Shown: positions 25,139 to 34,901, counted from the stretch's first letter. The stretch: DNA of 64,000 bases from an uncultured Sphaerochaeta sp. (GCF_963667405.1 NZ_OY763408.1:1077757-1141756); one strand, 5' to 3'. Notes: generated by a model not told the origin, from the letters alone. Program-made: numbers and translations.

Positions 25139-27520
25139 TCAGATTGTCTTCTGAAGATTCAGCTTTGCCTGGAGGCTCAGCATGGGAATATCCACGCTGG
25201 TGCTGGTAATAGGATAGCTGGCCTTTGCAAGCAGGGTGAAAGGCTCGAACTCCATGCTGGCATAGAGATAGCTGGTGGAGTAGTTGCCGCCGAGCAGGCT
25301 GGGCACATCTGCACTTCCCCCAATGACTGAGGAAAGCGTATCGAACAGGCCAAGGAAGGAGAGCCCGACGCCAAATTCCAAACGGTCTTTGGCATAGGCA
25401 AAGGTGAACTGGCTGTAGTCGGCCTGATGGGCAGTACTCAGCTTGGCGATGCCAAAGGAACTGGTGACCGGGAGGTTGTACAAGGCTCTGGCTTGCATGA
25501 CCTTTCCGGTATAGTGCACATCGACCAAAAGATCGAAGGCAGCGTCATAGCTGGTGTCTACGGATGAGTAGGCAAAGTCGTTGACCAGCAGGCTCTGGTT
25601 CTTTCCTTCGGTGATGGAGGCGATCATGCGGGCCTCCACATCATGATGCTTGAGCAGGAAACCGGCCCCCAGGAGATGGTTGGGGAACAAGGTGGCGACA
25701 CTGGTGTCGACCAAGGCATCGAAATCGAGGGTGGGATAGGTCGGGAGATAACTGTTGGCTATCAGAAGCGCATTCAGATTGGTGGTTCTGGTATTGATGA
25801 TCGGGAAACTGAAACTCAACAGTGGGTAGAGATCGATGGTTGCAGGAGTCCTGTCAATTTTTGCAAGTGCTCCGATGGCTATTCCCAGCGGATAGTCGCC
25901 AGGGAGGGTGAACTCGAGCAGGGAAGATCCGAACTGGTGTCTGCCGGCAAGCAACTCGGTGAGATAGAGGTCATCCACGGTGGTGGTAAGACGCAGATTG
26001 CCAAGCCTGACCTGATTTTGCAGAACCAGTTTCTCACTCTCGCCAAAGACAGGAGCAGAGAAGGTGGATTGGTCACTGAAAAGGCTTCTGGTGTGATCCA
26101 TAACCAGATAAAAAGCACTGCTCTGATACCCTATCCTTGCCTGGTCAAAAAAGGTGAAGGCATAGGAGAGCGTCTCCAAAGTTCCTGAGGGAAAATCGGT
26201 GATTGAGTTGGAGAAGGTGGTAAAGTCATCCGTATCAGCTGAGAATTGCAGCTTGAGGGCAAAGGGCCCCTTTTCGTAGAACGGTTTGACGGTCAGCATA
26301 TGATTCAACGCGTTTGCGTTGGGACCATCGAGCAGGAAGCGGTAGGATGTTTCGACGCCCAGCGAACCTTCGATGTCCTGTGCCTGGTCGTCAAATGCGA
26401 GGAGGGCTGTGGAGATGGGCCTCACTTCTGCAGGGATTGTGGCCGGTTCAGCAACCACTTCTTCTGCTTGGACTCCCATCGGGATCGGTTCAGCAACCGG
26501 CTCCGGTTCAAGCACTTCCGGTTCTTCTGCGATGGGTTCTCGTTCCGGTTCTGTGATGGTCGGCTGGGGAGGAACATCGCTTGCCACACGTGCTGAAAGC
26601 GCCTGCGGTGTCTCAGGCGTAACCGGTTTGATCGTGATTACGATACGGTCGCTGGGAGCCTTGAGAATCCTGCTGACAAGCGTGGTGACACGCGCGGGTA
26701 CGGGAATCTTCTCAACCTTCACGCTGATGCTCTGCAAGGAGGAGGGAATGAATGGCTTCTGCTCTACGACAGAGAGGGAGGAGACGGGTGTGATGATTGG
26801 TGTGATCGATACGTTCATCGGTTGGGGAGTCTGTGCTACGTAGGGCTTCGTGGAAGCACGGACCGAACGGGGGGCGGGGGGCAGCAGCGGCTGGGCTATC
26901 TGCTGTACCAGCTCTCTGGCAAGCATCATGTCGGGGTAGGTGGCATAGGTAAGGTAGTATCCGGCCTCAATGCGTTGGGCACGGGCTGTTTTTTCGGCCA
27001 TCTCCAGCTTTTCGAAGGTGCGGACCGGCCGTTTGACCCTGGTCAGGCCGTTGTAGCTCTCAACCTCACCCAAGAAGGTGGTTACGCTCTCCTCATCCTC
27101 CGTAGTGATGACCAGCATCTCTCCTTCGCCTTCAAGCACATACTTTGAGACCGGCGTGGTCACGGTAAGTGTCCCTCCTTCCAGAGGGAACGTGTTGAAG
27201 GTTGCCTTGCCGGAAACCAGATACAGCTCGGCTTGCCTGCCGACAAGGTTTCCGGTGACAAGCAGGGAGTTCTCATAGACGTTGATCGTTCCACGTGGGG
27301 TTACCAGCAACAGGGGAGTATCGGGATTGCTGATGATCCAGCCTTCGCCGATTTGGCTGATCACTTCTTCGGTCAGCTCAAGTGCATTGCCCTGGGTGTC
27401 ATAGAGTTTGAGGGAAGAGATATCACCATCACCTATGAAAACCGAATCGTCGGCAACGAGATTTGCAGAGAGGCATAGGGCCAGAAGCAAAAGACCGACA
27501 TGTTTGAACAACCAATTCAT
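25139..27520 (-). CDS. FecR-domain protein fused to a large outer-membrane barrel
   Basis: 793 residues from the ATG at 27520 (GGGAG upstream). Signal peptide about 1-27. Residues about 40-165 look like a FecR-type domain (TPRGTINVYENSLLVTGN, GTLTVTTPVSKYVLEGEGE, TFLGEVESYNG). Residues about 200-390 form a Pro/Val linker and then a Glu-Pro-rich tract. From about 395 to the end, alternating hydrophobic strands suggest a beta barrel, ending in a short aromatic-free tail. Twenty bp before it lies another barrel gene, so they probably act together in the envelope. FecR domains usually bind signals or peptidoglycan; the function here is unknown. Confidence 0.65.
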   Translation of the reverse strand: MNWLFKHVGLLLLALCLSANLVADDSVFIGDGDISSLKLYDTQGNALELTEEVISQIGEGWIISNPDTPLLLVTPRGTINVYENSLLVTGNLVGRQAELYLVSGKATFNTFPLEGGTLTVTTPVSKYVLEGEGEMLVITTEDEESVTTFLGEVESYNGLTRVKRPVRTFEKLEMAEKTARAQRIEAGYYLTYATYPDMMLARELVQQIAQPLLPPAPRSVRASTKPYVAQTPQPMNVSITPIITPVSSLSVVEQKPFIPSSLQSISVKVEKIPVPARVTTLVSRILKAPSDRIVITIKPVTPETPQALSARVASDVPPQPTITEPEREPIAEEPEVLEPEPVAEPIPMGVQAEEVVAEPATIPAEVRPISTALLAFDDQAQDIEGSLGVETSYRFLLDGPNANALNHMLTVKPFYEKGPFALKLQFSADTDDFTTFSNSITDFPSGTLETLSYAFTFFDQARIGYQSSAFYLVMDHTRSLFSDQSTFSAPVFGESEKLVLQNQVRLGNLRLTTTVDDLYLTELLAGRHQFGSSLLEFTLPGDYPLGIAIGALAKIDRTPATIDLYPLLSFSFPIINTRTTNLNALLIANSYLPTYPTLDFDALVDTSVATLFPNHLLGAGFLLKHHDVEARMIASITEGKNQSLLVNDFAYSSVDTSYDAAFDLLVDVHYTGKVMQARALYNLPVTSSFGIAKLSTAHQADYSQFTFAYAKDRLEFGVGLSFLGLFDTLSSVIGGSADVPSLLGGNYSTSYLYASMEFEPFTLLAKASYPITSTSVDIPMLSLQAKLNLQKTI

Positions 27521-27540
27521 ATACACTCCCAACGCGGTTG

Positions 27541-28941
27541 TCAGAGCAAGGAAATTCTGACCGCGGTATCCAGCTTGTAGGTTGATCGGGCTGACTCGTC
27601 ATACAGGATGCTCAACCCGATATCAAAGGTATAGGGTTTGACCTTGATGACTGCGGTGGCTCCGACAACTACGTTGCGCAGTGTGCCCAAGCCGGCAAAA
27701 AATCCTTCCCCTGTAGAGGTAGGATAAAGCTTTTCATAACTCAAGTCCAGCGAAACGATGTTCAGGAAACGCTTATCAATGCGGGCAGTTGCAAGGAATC
27801 GGTGGTTGCTGTAGGAGCCACTGGCATAATCACTTACCAGCTTTGCCCTGAGATACACTCCCTGCCGGGCAAAGTTCAGGCTGAACATGGCATCCAGGTG
27901 TGCCGTGCCCAGGCTGACATGCAGTGCATCGAGTTCTTCCTGGCTCCTGACTTCGAAATCGGAGGCAAAATACTCTGCATGGTAGTAGCCGACTGTGGGG
28001 ACGGTGATACTCGCATTGAAAATGAAAATGCTCTTGGCGTGTCCCCAAAATCCATACCGGTAGGCCAGAGCGGGTTGCCTGGTCTTCACATCGGGTGTCT
28101 GCAGCAACACATTGGCAAACACATCAAGGCTGAAAGACGACCATTCGTAGAGCGGCAAGGAGAAGTCAAGTGCTATCAGCTTGCGCCCCAGAGCTGCTTG
28201 TTCCCCCTCCTCACGTTCCGGGCTCATTGCAAAGGAGAGGCCGACCTGCATCTTGGAGAAGGTGGGGAAATCGGCGTACTCATACAAGGGGCGGGTGAAG
28301 ATGCGCCAAGCCGAAAGGGTAGGCTCGTAGATGTCGTTGGTGATGAACTCAAAGCCTGCATTGGGAATGCCCATCTTGTTGCCGTCGATCATCACATCAA
28401 GACCGGGTCTGGTGGCCCGGACCCCGACGCCACGATCGAAAAAGCCATTGATCAGGGCACCGTCACCGAGGGTGATGCCAAGCAGCTTGCCATAGCGTAC
28501 ATAGATCTTGTCGTACCGTTCCCCATACTGGATCGAACGGATGAAACGGGTGTAGTGCTTGAGGATGCCAAGGCTGTACTCAAGGGTTTCCATGGACTCA
28601 TCCCGGGTGGGCATTTCCCAGTCGGTGAAGTCGAGATTGAGGCGGAAGGGGTCGGTGGTTACCTGTCCCTTGATCTTGAGGTCCAGCTGAAACAGTAGTT
28701 TTCCCACAGAGAAGTCAGGCATGTAGGAGATGCTGAAGAAGCCGTCGCTGGTGGCGACGCCTTCCAGGATACCGTCACCAGTGCTCTCCGGAGTATTGTT
28801 CATATAGCTGGGAAATGAGAACGCAACAGAGTTCTCCACCGATGGTGGAGAAGCTGCATCATCCGCTCCCATATCCTCTCCGGCAACGGGGAAGGCCAAA
28901 AGGAGCATTGTCAGAAGCAGTACCAAAACGCGACTGCTCAT
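27541..28941 (-). CDS. Exported outer-membrane beta-barrel protein, function unknown
   Basis: 466 residues with a signal peptide (about 1-21, AFPVAGED). The rest is made of repeated amphipathic strands rich in Phe, Tyr, Asp and Gly (for example FFSISYMPDFSVGKLLFQLD and SIFIFNASITVPTVGYYHAE), which fits an outer-membrane barrel. GGAGG precedes the start at 28941. It is the first of two genes, the next (a FecR-barrel fusion) starting 20 bp after its stop. No family could be named from sequence. Confidence 0.65.
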   Translation of the reverse strand: MSSRVLVLLLTMLLLAFPVAGEDMGADDAASPPSVENSVAFSFPSYMNNTPESTGDGILEGVATSDGFFSISYMPDFSVGKLLFQLDLKIKGQVTTDPFRLNLDFTDWEMPTRDESMETLEYSLGILKHYTRFIRSIQYGERYDKIYVRYGKLLGITLGDGALINGFFDRGVGVRATRPGLDVMIDGNKMGIPNAGFEFITNDIYEPTLSAWRIFTRPLYEYADFPTFSKMQVGLSFAMSPEREEGEQAALGRKLIALDFSLPLYEWSSFSLDVFANVLLQTPDVKTRQPALAYRYGFWGHAKSIFIFNASITVPTVGYYHAEYFASDFEVRSQEELDALHVSLGTAHLDAMFSLNFARQGVYLRAKLVSDYASGSYSNHRFLATARIDKRFLNIVSLDLSYEKLYPTSTGEGFFAGLGTLRNVVVGATAVIKVKPYTFDIGLSILYDESARSTYKLDTAVRISLL

Positions 28942-29013
28942 GCTTCCAACCTCCTTCCACCTTTATCATCCCACATACTCTGTATGGATGTAAACAGGTT
29001 GGGAGAGTGCAAG

Positions 29014-29763
29014 TTACACCCTGCCCGGGAATTGGTGGGCATGATAGATGTGCTCGCGGGTAAGTTTGTCCAACTGCGACAATTCCTTGATGATGGGCTT
29101 GAGCCGGGAACGGATATTGGTCTGGTCGTACGGGCAAACCGGCTTGACCACCGGAAGGTCATATGCCTGTGCGAGACGGCTGGTCACCTGTTCATGCACT
29201 TCTATCATGGGCCTGATGATCGACAGCTTGCCGTCAAAGAAGGGTTGGACAGGTTGCATGGTTGAGAAGTTTGCACGAAAACAGAGATTCATCAGGCTTG
29301 TTTCCACCAGATCATCGAGATGGTGTCCCATTGCAATGAGTTTGATGTCATTGGCGGCTGCATAGTCGAAGAGAATCCTTCGCCGGTTGCGCGAGCAAAG
29401 ATAGCAGTTGAACTCTCCCTTGAAGGAAGCGGGGTACTGGTGCTCGTCGACAATGAGAAACTCATACCCCAGATTGGTAAAAAAGGTGGTCAGAAGGGTG
29501 CGGTACTCATCGGGGATGGGATGCTCGATCCAATTGATCATCATTGCTTTCAGCTGGTAGGTGATGGGAAGCCATGCCCTTCTGATCGAGAGGGCAAGGG
29601 CCAGGGCAAGGCTGTCCTTTCCTCCGCTTGCACTGAGCAGGACCGTCTCATCGGAACGAATCATCGAGTACGTGTTTATGGCTTTGCCCGTCTGCTTGAC
29701 AAAACGCATCACCCATGGGGGGATGTCTCCGTCAATGAGGGAGCGATAGGAAAGTATTTCCAT
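29014..29763 (-). CDS. TtcA-like tRNA 2-thiolation PP-loop ATPase
   Basis: 249 residues. PP-loop SGGKDS at 46-51; C120-x2-C123 (CYLC) and a further Cys210 match the three Fe-S ligands in TtcA-type enzymes, which thiolate cytidine 32 of some tRNAs. GHHLDDLVET is another family mark. ATG at 29763 has GGAG upstream and lies 4 bp after the stop of the HD gene, so translation may be coupled. The frame is open further upstream only as a shadow of that gene. TtuA-like or other thiolation targets cannot be excluded. Confidence 0.82.
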   Translation of the reverse strand: MEILSYRSLIDGDIPPWVMRFVKQTGKAINTYSMIRSDETVLLSASGGKDSLALALALSIRRAWLPITYQLKAMMINWIEHPIPDEYRTLLTTFFTNLGYEFLIVDEHQYPASFKGEFNCYLCSRNRRRILFDYAAANDIKLIAMGHHLDDLVETSLMNLCFRANFSTMQPVQPFFDGKLSIIRPMIEVHEQVTSRLAQAYDLPVVKPVCPYDQTNIRSRLKPIIKELSQLDKLTREHIYHAHQFPGRV

Positions 29764-29767
29764 GAAA

Positions 29768-31015
29768 TCAGGACTCCAATACCCTCTCAAGATCTTTCGT
29801 TGCGATCGAGGGGTGTGTGAAGATTCTGAATTTTCTGAGGCTTTTTGTAAAGACCCTACCGATATCATGGGAAAAAATCTGGTCGAGGAGGGCGAATGAG
29901 GAGACCGAACCGTCCTCAGTGAGGATCGGAATGTCAGACTCAAAGGAGATCGGCTCGGGAATGTCGATGACCAGGTGATGGGAGGGCACACCAAGCCGAT
30001 CGGCGAGTTCCTGTTCGAACCGGGTTCGTTCAGCCAACCCCAGCGCGCCTCGTTCCCATGCCGAACCACGTTCAAACGGCTTCTCATAGCGGCAGGGGTA
30101 CAGTTGGTTGTCACGCACCAGGGAGAAGAGCGGACTGATATCCTTCCCCAAAAGGGAGAACTGCTCATCATCAAGTGTGTAGAGTTGCTCCGCGTTGAGA
30201 CGATTCTCGGAAAGCGCGAGCAACAGGGCCTTCTTGATCATGGCGGTGGCACTGCGGGTAGTCTTGTGCCAGTACACATTGCGATACATCAGGTATTTGC
30301 TGAAGAGCAGGTGTTCCACAGAGGGGAGCGCCTGTTCGAGCAAGGCAATGTGCCTTTCTGCAACCACGAGCTTGTCGGTGATGTAGGAAACGTCCTGCAT
30401 GCCATAGGGAACCCCGCAAAAGAAAGCATCCCTGTTCAGGTAATCGAGTTTGTCCGGGTCGAGGGCACCGGAAAGCAACGAACGGTAGAGAGCAATCTCT
30501 TCTTCCTGATTTGCTCGGTTCTCATCGATGATGGCAGCAACCTTTGCCGGGTCGAGACCTGCTTCCAGGATAGCAGCTCTGAGTTGTTCATCCCCTTCGA
30601 TCAGGTCTCCTGCAATCTCCTCATGACTTTTGAGCGGGAGCTCTTTCAATGAGTGTGCATAGGGGAAGTGGCCGATATCATGCAGAAGGCTTGCACAGAG
30701 AAAGGTGTTCATACCCTCCTCGGTGAAAGGAGTGTCAGCATGGCTTCCTGTTGCTTGTTTCAGCAGGCCTATCAGGATCTGGGAGCTTACGTAGTACACC
30801 CCAAGGCTGTGGTCCAGGCGTGTATGCACGGCTCCAGGATAGAGATGGAACGTCGGTCCGAGTTGTTTGATTCTCCCCAACTTCTGGACACAGGGGACAC
30901 TTAGCACCCGTTTCATCTGCGCAGAGAGGTGAATGTCCTTCCACAAGGGGTCTCGGATGCTCTCCCTCTGACTGCTGAGCAGGCTGGCGAGCAGGGTATT
31001 GGCTTTGCTTTGCAT
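29768..31015 (-). CDS. HD-domain phosphohydrolase (dNTPase-like)
   Basis: About 415 residues. The HD metal site is seen in HTRLDHSLGVY (about 60-70), LLHDIGHFPYAHSLE-like and DPDKLDYLNRDAFFCG. Together with the N-terminal IRDPLWKDIHLS this matches SAMHD1/YwfO-type HD hydrolases that act on dNTPs or other nucleotides. Start uncertain: I use ATG 31015, but a TTG at 31069 adds 18 residues and neither has a good ribosome site. It is divergent from the DUF1537 kinase and followed closely by the TtcA-like gene. Confidence 0.8.
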   Translation of the reverse strand: MQSKANTLLASLLSSQRESIRDPLWKDIHLSAQMKRVLSVPCVQKLGRIKQLGPTFHLYPGAVHTRLDHSLGVYYVSSQILIGLLKQATGSHADTPFTEEGMNTFLCASLLHDIGHFPYAHSLKELPLKSHEEIAGDLIEGDEQLRAAILEAGLDPAKVAAIIDENRANQEEEIALYRSLLSGALDPDKLDYLNRDAFFCGVPYGMQDVSYITDKLVVAERHIALLEQALPSVEHLLFSKYLMYRNVYWHKTTRSATAMIKKALLLALSENRLNAEQLYTLDDEQFSLLGKDISPLFSLVRDNQLYPCRYEKPFERGSAWERGALGLAERTRFEQELADRLGVPSHHLVIDIPEPISFESDIPILTEDGSVSSFALLDQIFSHDIGRVFTKSLRKFRIFTHPSIATKDLERVLES

Positions 31016-31058
31016 ACGGCCATAGTAAAGCAGTGCAATGTGTCTGTAAAGGCTGGCT

Positions 31059-31087
31059 TTGGACGTCAAGCTATGGCATCATATTCG
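31059..31087 (+). promoter_or_regulatory. Possible promoter of the DUF1537 kinase operon
   Basis: TTGGAC (31059-31064), a 17-bp spacer, then TATTCG (31082-31087), 17 bp before the kinase start. Confidence 0.35.
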
Positions 31088-31104
31088 TATCGAAGGAGGA
31101 ACGC

Positions 31105-32322
31105 ATGCACCCCTACCTGATCATCGCGGATGATTTCACCGGAGCAAATGACAGTGGCATCCAGTTGGTGCGCCATACATTTCCCACCCATGTCCAGATA
31201 CGCCAAGCATCTGAAACGCTTGAAGACGGGTTGAGTCTGGTTCTGGACACCGAGTCGAGGAATATGGATGAGCAGGAAGCTGCACAAGCGGTTGCAGAGG
31301 GCCTTTCCTCTCTTCCTTCCTCCGATTTTGCCACCATCCTGAAAAAGGTCGACTCAACGTTGCGGGGAAATATCGTAGCTGAGGTGGAAGCCTCTGCATC
31401 CTTCTTTGGCTCAGAGCTCATTGTGGTGGCAACCGCCTTCCCTGACCTTGGCAGAACGTGCAGGCAGGGTGTGGTCTACGTCAAGGGAACCAGGTTGGGG
31501 GAGACGGAAGCTTTCCGTGATCCCAGGAAGCCTGTGGTCGAGGACAATCTGGCAACTCTCTTTTCCGGCAGGAAAAAGACCGTGCTCATCGATACCTCCC
31601 ACCTGCGTTCCGGTTCCTTCTCCATCGACGATGCCCAGGTAGTCGTATGCGATGCCGAGCTGCAGAGCGACCTGGACAAGGTGGTGGCATGGGCTTCCAG
31701 CTTGGGCAAGCGCATACTCTTTGTCGGCAGCGCAGGGCTTGCGCAAGCTTTGGTGGAGTACTCCAGACCGAGCAGGCCGGCCCTTGCCCTGATTGCCAGC
31801 CTCAGTGAGACAACGAAGCATCAGGTGTTGTATGCACGGGACCACGGGAGTACTTGTATAGTCCTGAACGTGGATGATTTGGTCGGAAACAAGGATCTGT
31901 CTCCCTATCTGGATAAGGCGAAGGCTGCCTTGGACAACAAAGAGAACGTGCTTCTGGTTGTCTCCTCTGTTCTGGACCGTTCAGAATTTGAACGTTCGCT
32001 GGCTGAAGGCAGAAACCTTGGCTTGACCGATGCACAGATAGCCGATCTGATCCGTGAGAACCTGGGGAAGCTTGGCAAGCAATTGCTTGACGCACACCCC
32101 ATTTCAGGTGTGTTTCTGACAGGGGGGGATACAGCTTTCGGCCTGCTCTCCCTGTTGGGAGTGCAGGAAGTGGCTATCAAGCGGGAGGTGGTTCTCGGAC
32201 TTCCCTTGATGAGGATTGTCGGCAGCACGTATGATGGCTTGGGTATGGTGACGAAAGCTGGAGCTTTCGGCAACACGGATGCAATTTCCTATGCACTCCG
32301 TGTGCTCAGACAACAGGATTGA
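31105..32322 (+). CDS. DUF1537 four-carbon acid sugar kinase (DtnK/DenK type)
   Basis: 405 residues from ATG 31105 (AAGGAGG before it). N-terminal ADDFTGANDSG and LKKVDSTLRGN, then C-terminal TGGDTAFGLL and GLPLMRIVGSTYDGLGMVTKAG, are the marks of this kinase family. Characterised members phosphorylate D-threonate (DtnK), D-erythronate (DenK) or 3-oxo-tetronates (OtnK). The next gene is a PdxA-like dehydrogenase, the partner of DtnK-type kinases in D-threonate use, so I favour a D-threonate or D-erythronate kinase. The substrate is inferred from the neighbour and not seen in the sequence. Confidence 0.88.
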   Translation: MHPYLIIADDFTGANDSGIQLVRHTFPTHVQIRQASETLEDGLSLVLDTESRNMDEQEAAQAVAEGLSSLPSSDFATILKKVDSTLRGNIVAEVEASASFFGSELIVVATAFPDLGRTCRQGVVYVKGTRLGETEAFRDPRKPVVEDNLATLFSGRKKTVLIDTSHLRSGSFSIDDAQVVVCDAELQSDLDKVVAWASSLGKRILFVGSAGLAQALVEYSRPSRPALALIASLSETTKHQVLYARDHGSTCIVLNVDDLVGNKDLSPYLDKAKAALDNKENVLLVVSSVLDRSEFERSLAEGRNLGLTDAQIADLIRENLGKLGKQLLDAHPISGVFLTGGDTAFGLLSLLGVQEVAIKREVVLGLPLMRIVGSTYDGLGMVTKAGAFGNTDAISYALRVLRQQD

Positions 32323-32336
32323 CAGGAGAGAGCAGC

Positions 32337-33305
32337 ATGAGCAGATTCGGCATTACATTGGGAGATCCGTGTGGCATCGGGGTGGAGATCACCCTCAAGG
32401 CTTTGCAGGCGAAGCGTGAGTATCAGAAGGATGTGCTGCTGTTCGGCACCCTTTCCCTGTTGCACTACTATGCGAAGCGGCTGGGTTATCCCATGCGCTT
32501 CCACCAGATCCTGAGTATTGATGAGTGGGAAGAGGGTGCCATCAATGTCTATGATCCCCTTCCTGTCATACTTGAGGAAATAGAAATCGGCAAGGTTACC
32601 AAGCTTGGGGGTGAGATTGCCTTTCTAAGCGTGAAAAGTGCCATTGAGTTTGCCTTGCGGGGGGATATCGCCTCGGTGGTGACCGCTCCCCTGAACAAGG
32701 AAGCGTTGCATCTGGCCGGGCACAAATTTGCCGGCCACACCGAGATTTTCGGCAACTATGCACATGGGGAATCCTATGCAATGCTCCTGTGGAGCGAAAA
32801 GCTGAAGGTGATCCATGTTTCCACCCATGTCAGTCTGCGTGAGGCGTGTGACAGGTGCACCAAGGCCCGTGTGCTGGATGTGATCCATCTTGCCCAGGAG
32901 ACCATGGTGAAAACCGGCATCTCCTATCCCCGCATTGCCGTTGCCGGTCTCAATCCCCATGCCGGCGAGCATGGGCTGTTCGGCCGAGAGGAGATCGAAC
33001 AGATCATCCCAGCCATCGAGGCAGCCAAAGCAGAAGGGCTTTCCGTGGAAGGCCCTATCCCGCCCGATACCGTGTTCGTACGGGCCCTGAAGGGTGCATG
33101 GGATATCATTGTGGTCATGTATCACGATCAGGGGCATATCCCTTTGAAAATGCTTGCCTTTGACAGTGGCGTGAACATCACCGTCGGACTGGATGTGGTA
33201 CGGACCAGCGTCGACCACGGTACAGCATTCGATATAGCAGACAAGCTGGTGGCCAGTGAGCAAAGCATGCTTGAGGCCATCTCAATCGGTCATAAGCTTT
33301 CATGA
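32337..33305 (+). CDS. PdxA-family 4-phospho-hydroxyacid dehydrogenase (PdxA2-like)
   Basis: 322 residues from ATG 32337 (CAGGAGAGAG before it). GITLGDPCGIGVEI, VTAPLNKEALH, GHTE, NPHAGEHGLFG and YHDQGHIPLK match the family and its metal-binding histidines. True PdxA acts on 4-hydroxythreonine 4-phosphate in vitamin B6 synthesis. Beside a DUF1537 kinase, the PdxA2 form oxidises D-threonate or D-erythronate 4-phosphate, giving dihydroxyacetone phosphate and CO2. The start lies 14 bp after the kinase stop. Originally a shared terminator followed, now split by an IS element. Confidence 0.88.
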   Translation: MSRFGITLGDPCGIGVEITLKALQAKREYQKDVLLFGTLSLLHYYAKRLGYPMRFHQILSIDEWEEGAINVYDPLPVILEEIEIGKVTKLGGEIAFLSVKSAIEFALRGDIASVVTAPLNKEALHLAGHKFAGHTEIFGNYAHGESYAMLLWSEKLKVIHVSTHVSLREACDRCTKARVLDVIHLAQETMVKTGISYPRIAVAGLNPHAGEHGLFGREEIEQIIPAIEAAKAEGLSVEGPIPPDTVFVRALKGAWDIIVVMYHDQGHIPLKMLAFDSGVNITVGLDVVRTSVDHGTAFDIADKLVASEQSMLEAISIGHKLS

Positions 33306-33310
33306 GAAAA

Positions 33311-33320
33311 GGAGAGGGGA
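33311..33320. terminator. Left half of an intrinsic terminator split by the IS
   Basis: GGAGAGGGGA here pairs with CCCTCTCC at 35063-35070, beyond the IS. With the insertion and one duplicate removed, AAGGAGAGGG-GAAA-CCCTCTCCTT is a 10-bp GAAA hairpin between the two convergent operons. Confidence 0.7.
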
Positions 33321-33325
33321 AACCC
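33316..33325. repeat. Left copy of 10-bp target-site duplication
   Basis: GGGGAAACCC, repeated exactly at 35056-35065 on the other side of the element. Confidence 0.85.
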
Positions 33326-33365
33326 CAATGTCATTAAGTTAAGAACGGCAAGCTGAATAAGAAAG

Positions 33366-33407
33366 AAGCTATCAATGAAGAAACCAACGTTTCTGACTTG
33401 ATAGCTT
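33366..33407 (-). terminator. Hairpin after the transposase gene
   Basis: AAGCTATCAA (33366-33375) pairs with TTGATAGCTT (33398-33407), with an inner AGAAAC/GTTTCT-type stem in the loop. It lies 100 bp after the transposase stop. T-rich CTTTCTT follows on the minus strand. Confidence 0.5.
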
Positions 33408-33506
33408 TCATTTTCAGTTCCGAAGTTATTATTAGGGGCATGATGATCCGAGCCTGCGAACATTTGGAATTGTGCGAGGCATGGGTTTCCGCTAGAATGT
33501 AACAAG

Positions 33507-34901
33507 TCAAGCTGCTCTGTAGATGAACGGGATAAAAGAACGGTGTTCGAGAATTCGGGAAAATGCTCTGTCGTTCCTTACCGGTTGAATGGTCATCGTG
33601 AGCTCCTTGACTATTTTCTTGATCGTGATAGTCGGGTCCCTTCCCGAGGCGTACAGTCTCAGTGTCTTGGACAGGTCGGAATAGCTGACCTTGTACAGGA
33701 GCTTGCGGTTTTTTATCCTACGGGACAGACTCCTGCCGAAAGCGACCAGTACCGATGTGCAGATGTTGTGGAAGATCATCGAAAGGATTATTTCACCAAT
33801 GGCTGCAACCTTCTTCCTGGTGTTGCTGAATGACGAACAGTCATCATACTTCAATTGGCGCAAGGTGGTCTCCACGCCCCATCTCAAATGATACAACTCC
33901 TTGAGGTCGGCCATCGAGAACTCCGACTGAGGCAGGCTGGTCAGCAGGACCTCATACGAGGTTTCGGAAAGTTGCAGTCTGACGAGCCTGAAAGAATACT
34001 CGAAGAAATCGATAATGAGCGGACGGCTCTTCAGGACCTTCCCCAAAGGGTTCCTTGTTGCAGGGATGAACTCGTTGATCACGTTCTGTGGGACATAAAT
34101 ATAGTCAGGATAAATTGCTGGGTTCCTGTGCACGGTAGAGCATCGGGTGTATTTCCTGGTGACAACAGTATCCATCAGACCGTCCTCACCTACCATGTTC
34201 CGGTACCTTTGGCTGATGCCTGGGGAGTTGAGGTCTTTTGCCCGGATGCAAAAATGGAACCCCAGAGAGGACACCCACATCATGAGCCTATAGCTCTCGT
34301 ACCCCCTGTCGCAGGTGATGATGCTCGGCAAGGGACTGGGGCATCCAGCCATCCGCTCGACCATCTGTTCGCAGGCCTGTATCTCATGCATGTCCTTGTG
34401 GTCCTGGATGACGTAGTCCAGGAAATACCCATCGGGTACGGCAGTGAGGACATTGAGATGAAGCTGGTTGCAGACCTTTCCGTTCGGATTATTGGTCATG
34501 TGCAGCAACGTACCCGCATCATCCTTGTTCGGGTGGATGCTGATGGCGGAACCATCGCAGGCCACCAGCAGATACTTGTTCTTGATCAGCGTGAACGGCA
34601 CATCAGTATCCTTGAAATGGTCGAACAGGGCCCGATATGCCTGTACGCCCAGCTTGTCACGATGCTGGATGTATGCTGACGCTGAGGGCCTGTCAGGACC
34701 GACACCGAAGTAATGCCTCAGGTTCTCCTTCATGCAGCTTCCGGGAGAAAGCAAGCCGAGCTTGACAACATCACTGAAAGATTGACGCCTGAACCGGGTG
34801 AAATCGGCTTTGGGATTGCTGAAATGCATCCGGAAATCATCAGGGTCAAGGTCCAATCTGGCGACGGATTTAGCGATTTTGTTTTCTAGATAATTCCTCA
34901 T
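33507..34901 (-). CDS. IS4-family DDE transposase
   Basis: 464 residues, apparently intact. The first two acidic residues lie in VACDGSAI (about 115) and ITCDRGYES (about 199). The third is in the IS4 YREK-type motif YHLRWGVETTLRQLKYDD, where Y-x2-R-x3-E-x6-K is exact. The ATG at 34901 lies inside an 11-bp hairpin with the likely ribosome site in its loop, which would limit translation. No partner ORF or accessory gene occurs in the element. Confidence 0.92.
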   Translation of the reverse strand: MRNYLENKIAKSVARLDLDPDDFRMHFSNPKADFTRFRRQSFSDVVKLGLLSPGSCMKENLRHYFGVGPDRPSASAYIQHRDKLGVQAYRALFDHFKDTDVPFTLIKNKYLLVACDGSAISIHPNKDDAGTLLHMTNNPNGKVCNQLHLNVLTAVPDGYFLDYVIQDHKDMHEIQACEQMVERMAGCPSPLPSIITCDRGYESYRLMMWVSSLGFHFCIRAKDLNSPGISQRYRNMVGEDGLMDTVVTRKYTRCSTVHRNPAIYPDYIYVPQNVINEFIPATRNPLGKVLKSRPLIIDFFEYSFRLVRLQLSETSYEVLLTSLPQSEFSMADLKELYHLRWGVETTLRQLKYDDCSSFSNTRKKVAAIGEIILSMIFHNICTSVLVAFGRSLSRRIKNRKLLYKVSYSDLSKTLRLYASGRDPTITIKKIVKELTMTIQPVRNDRAFSRILEHRSFIPFIYRAA

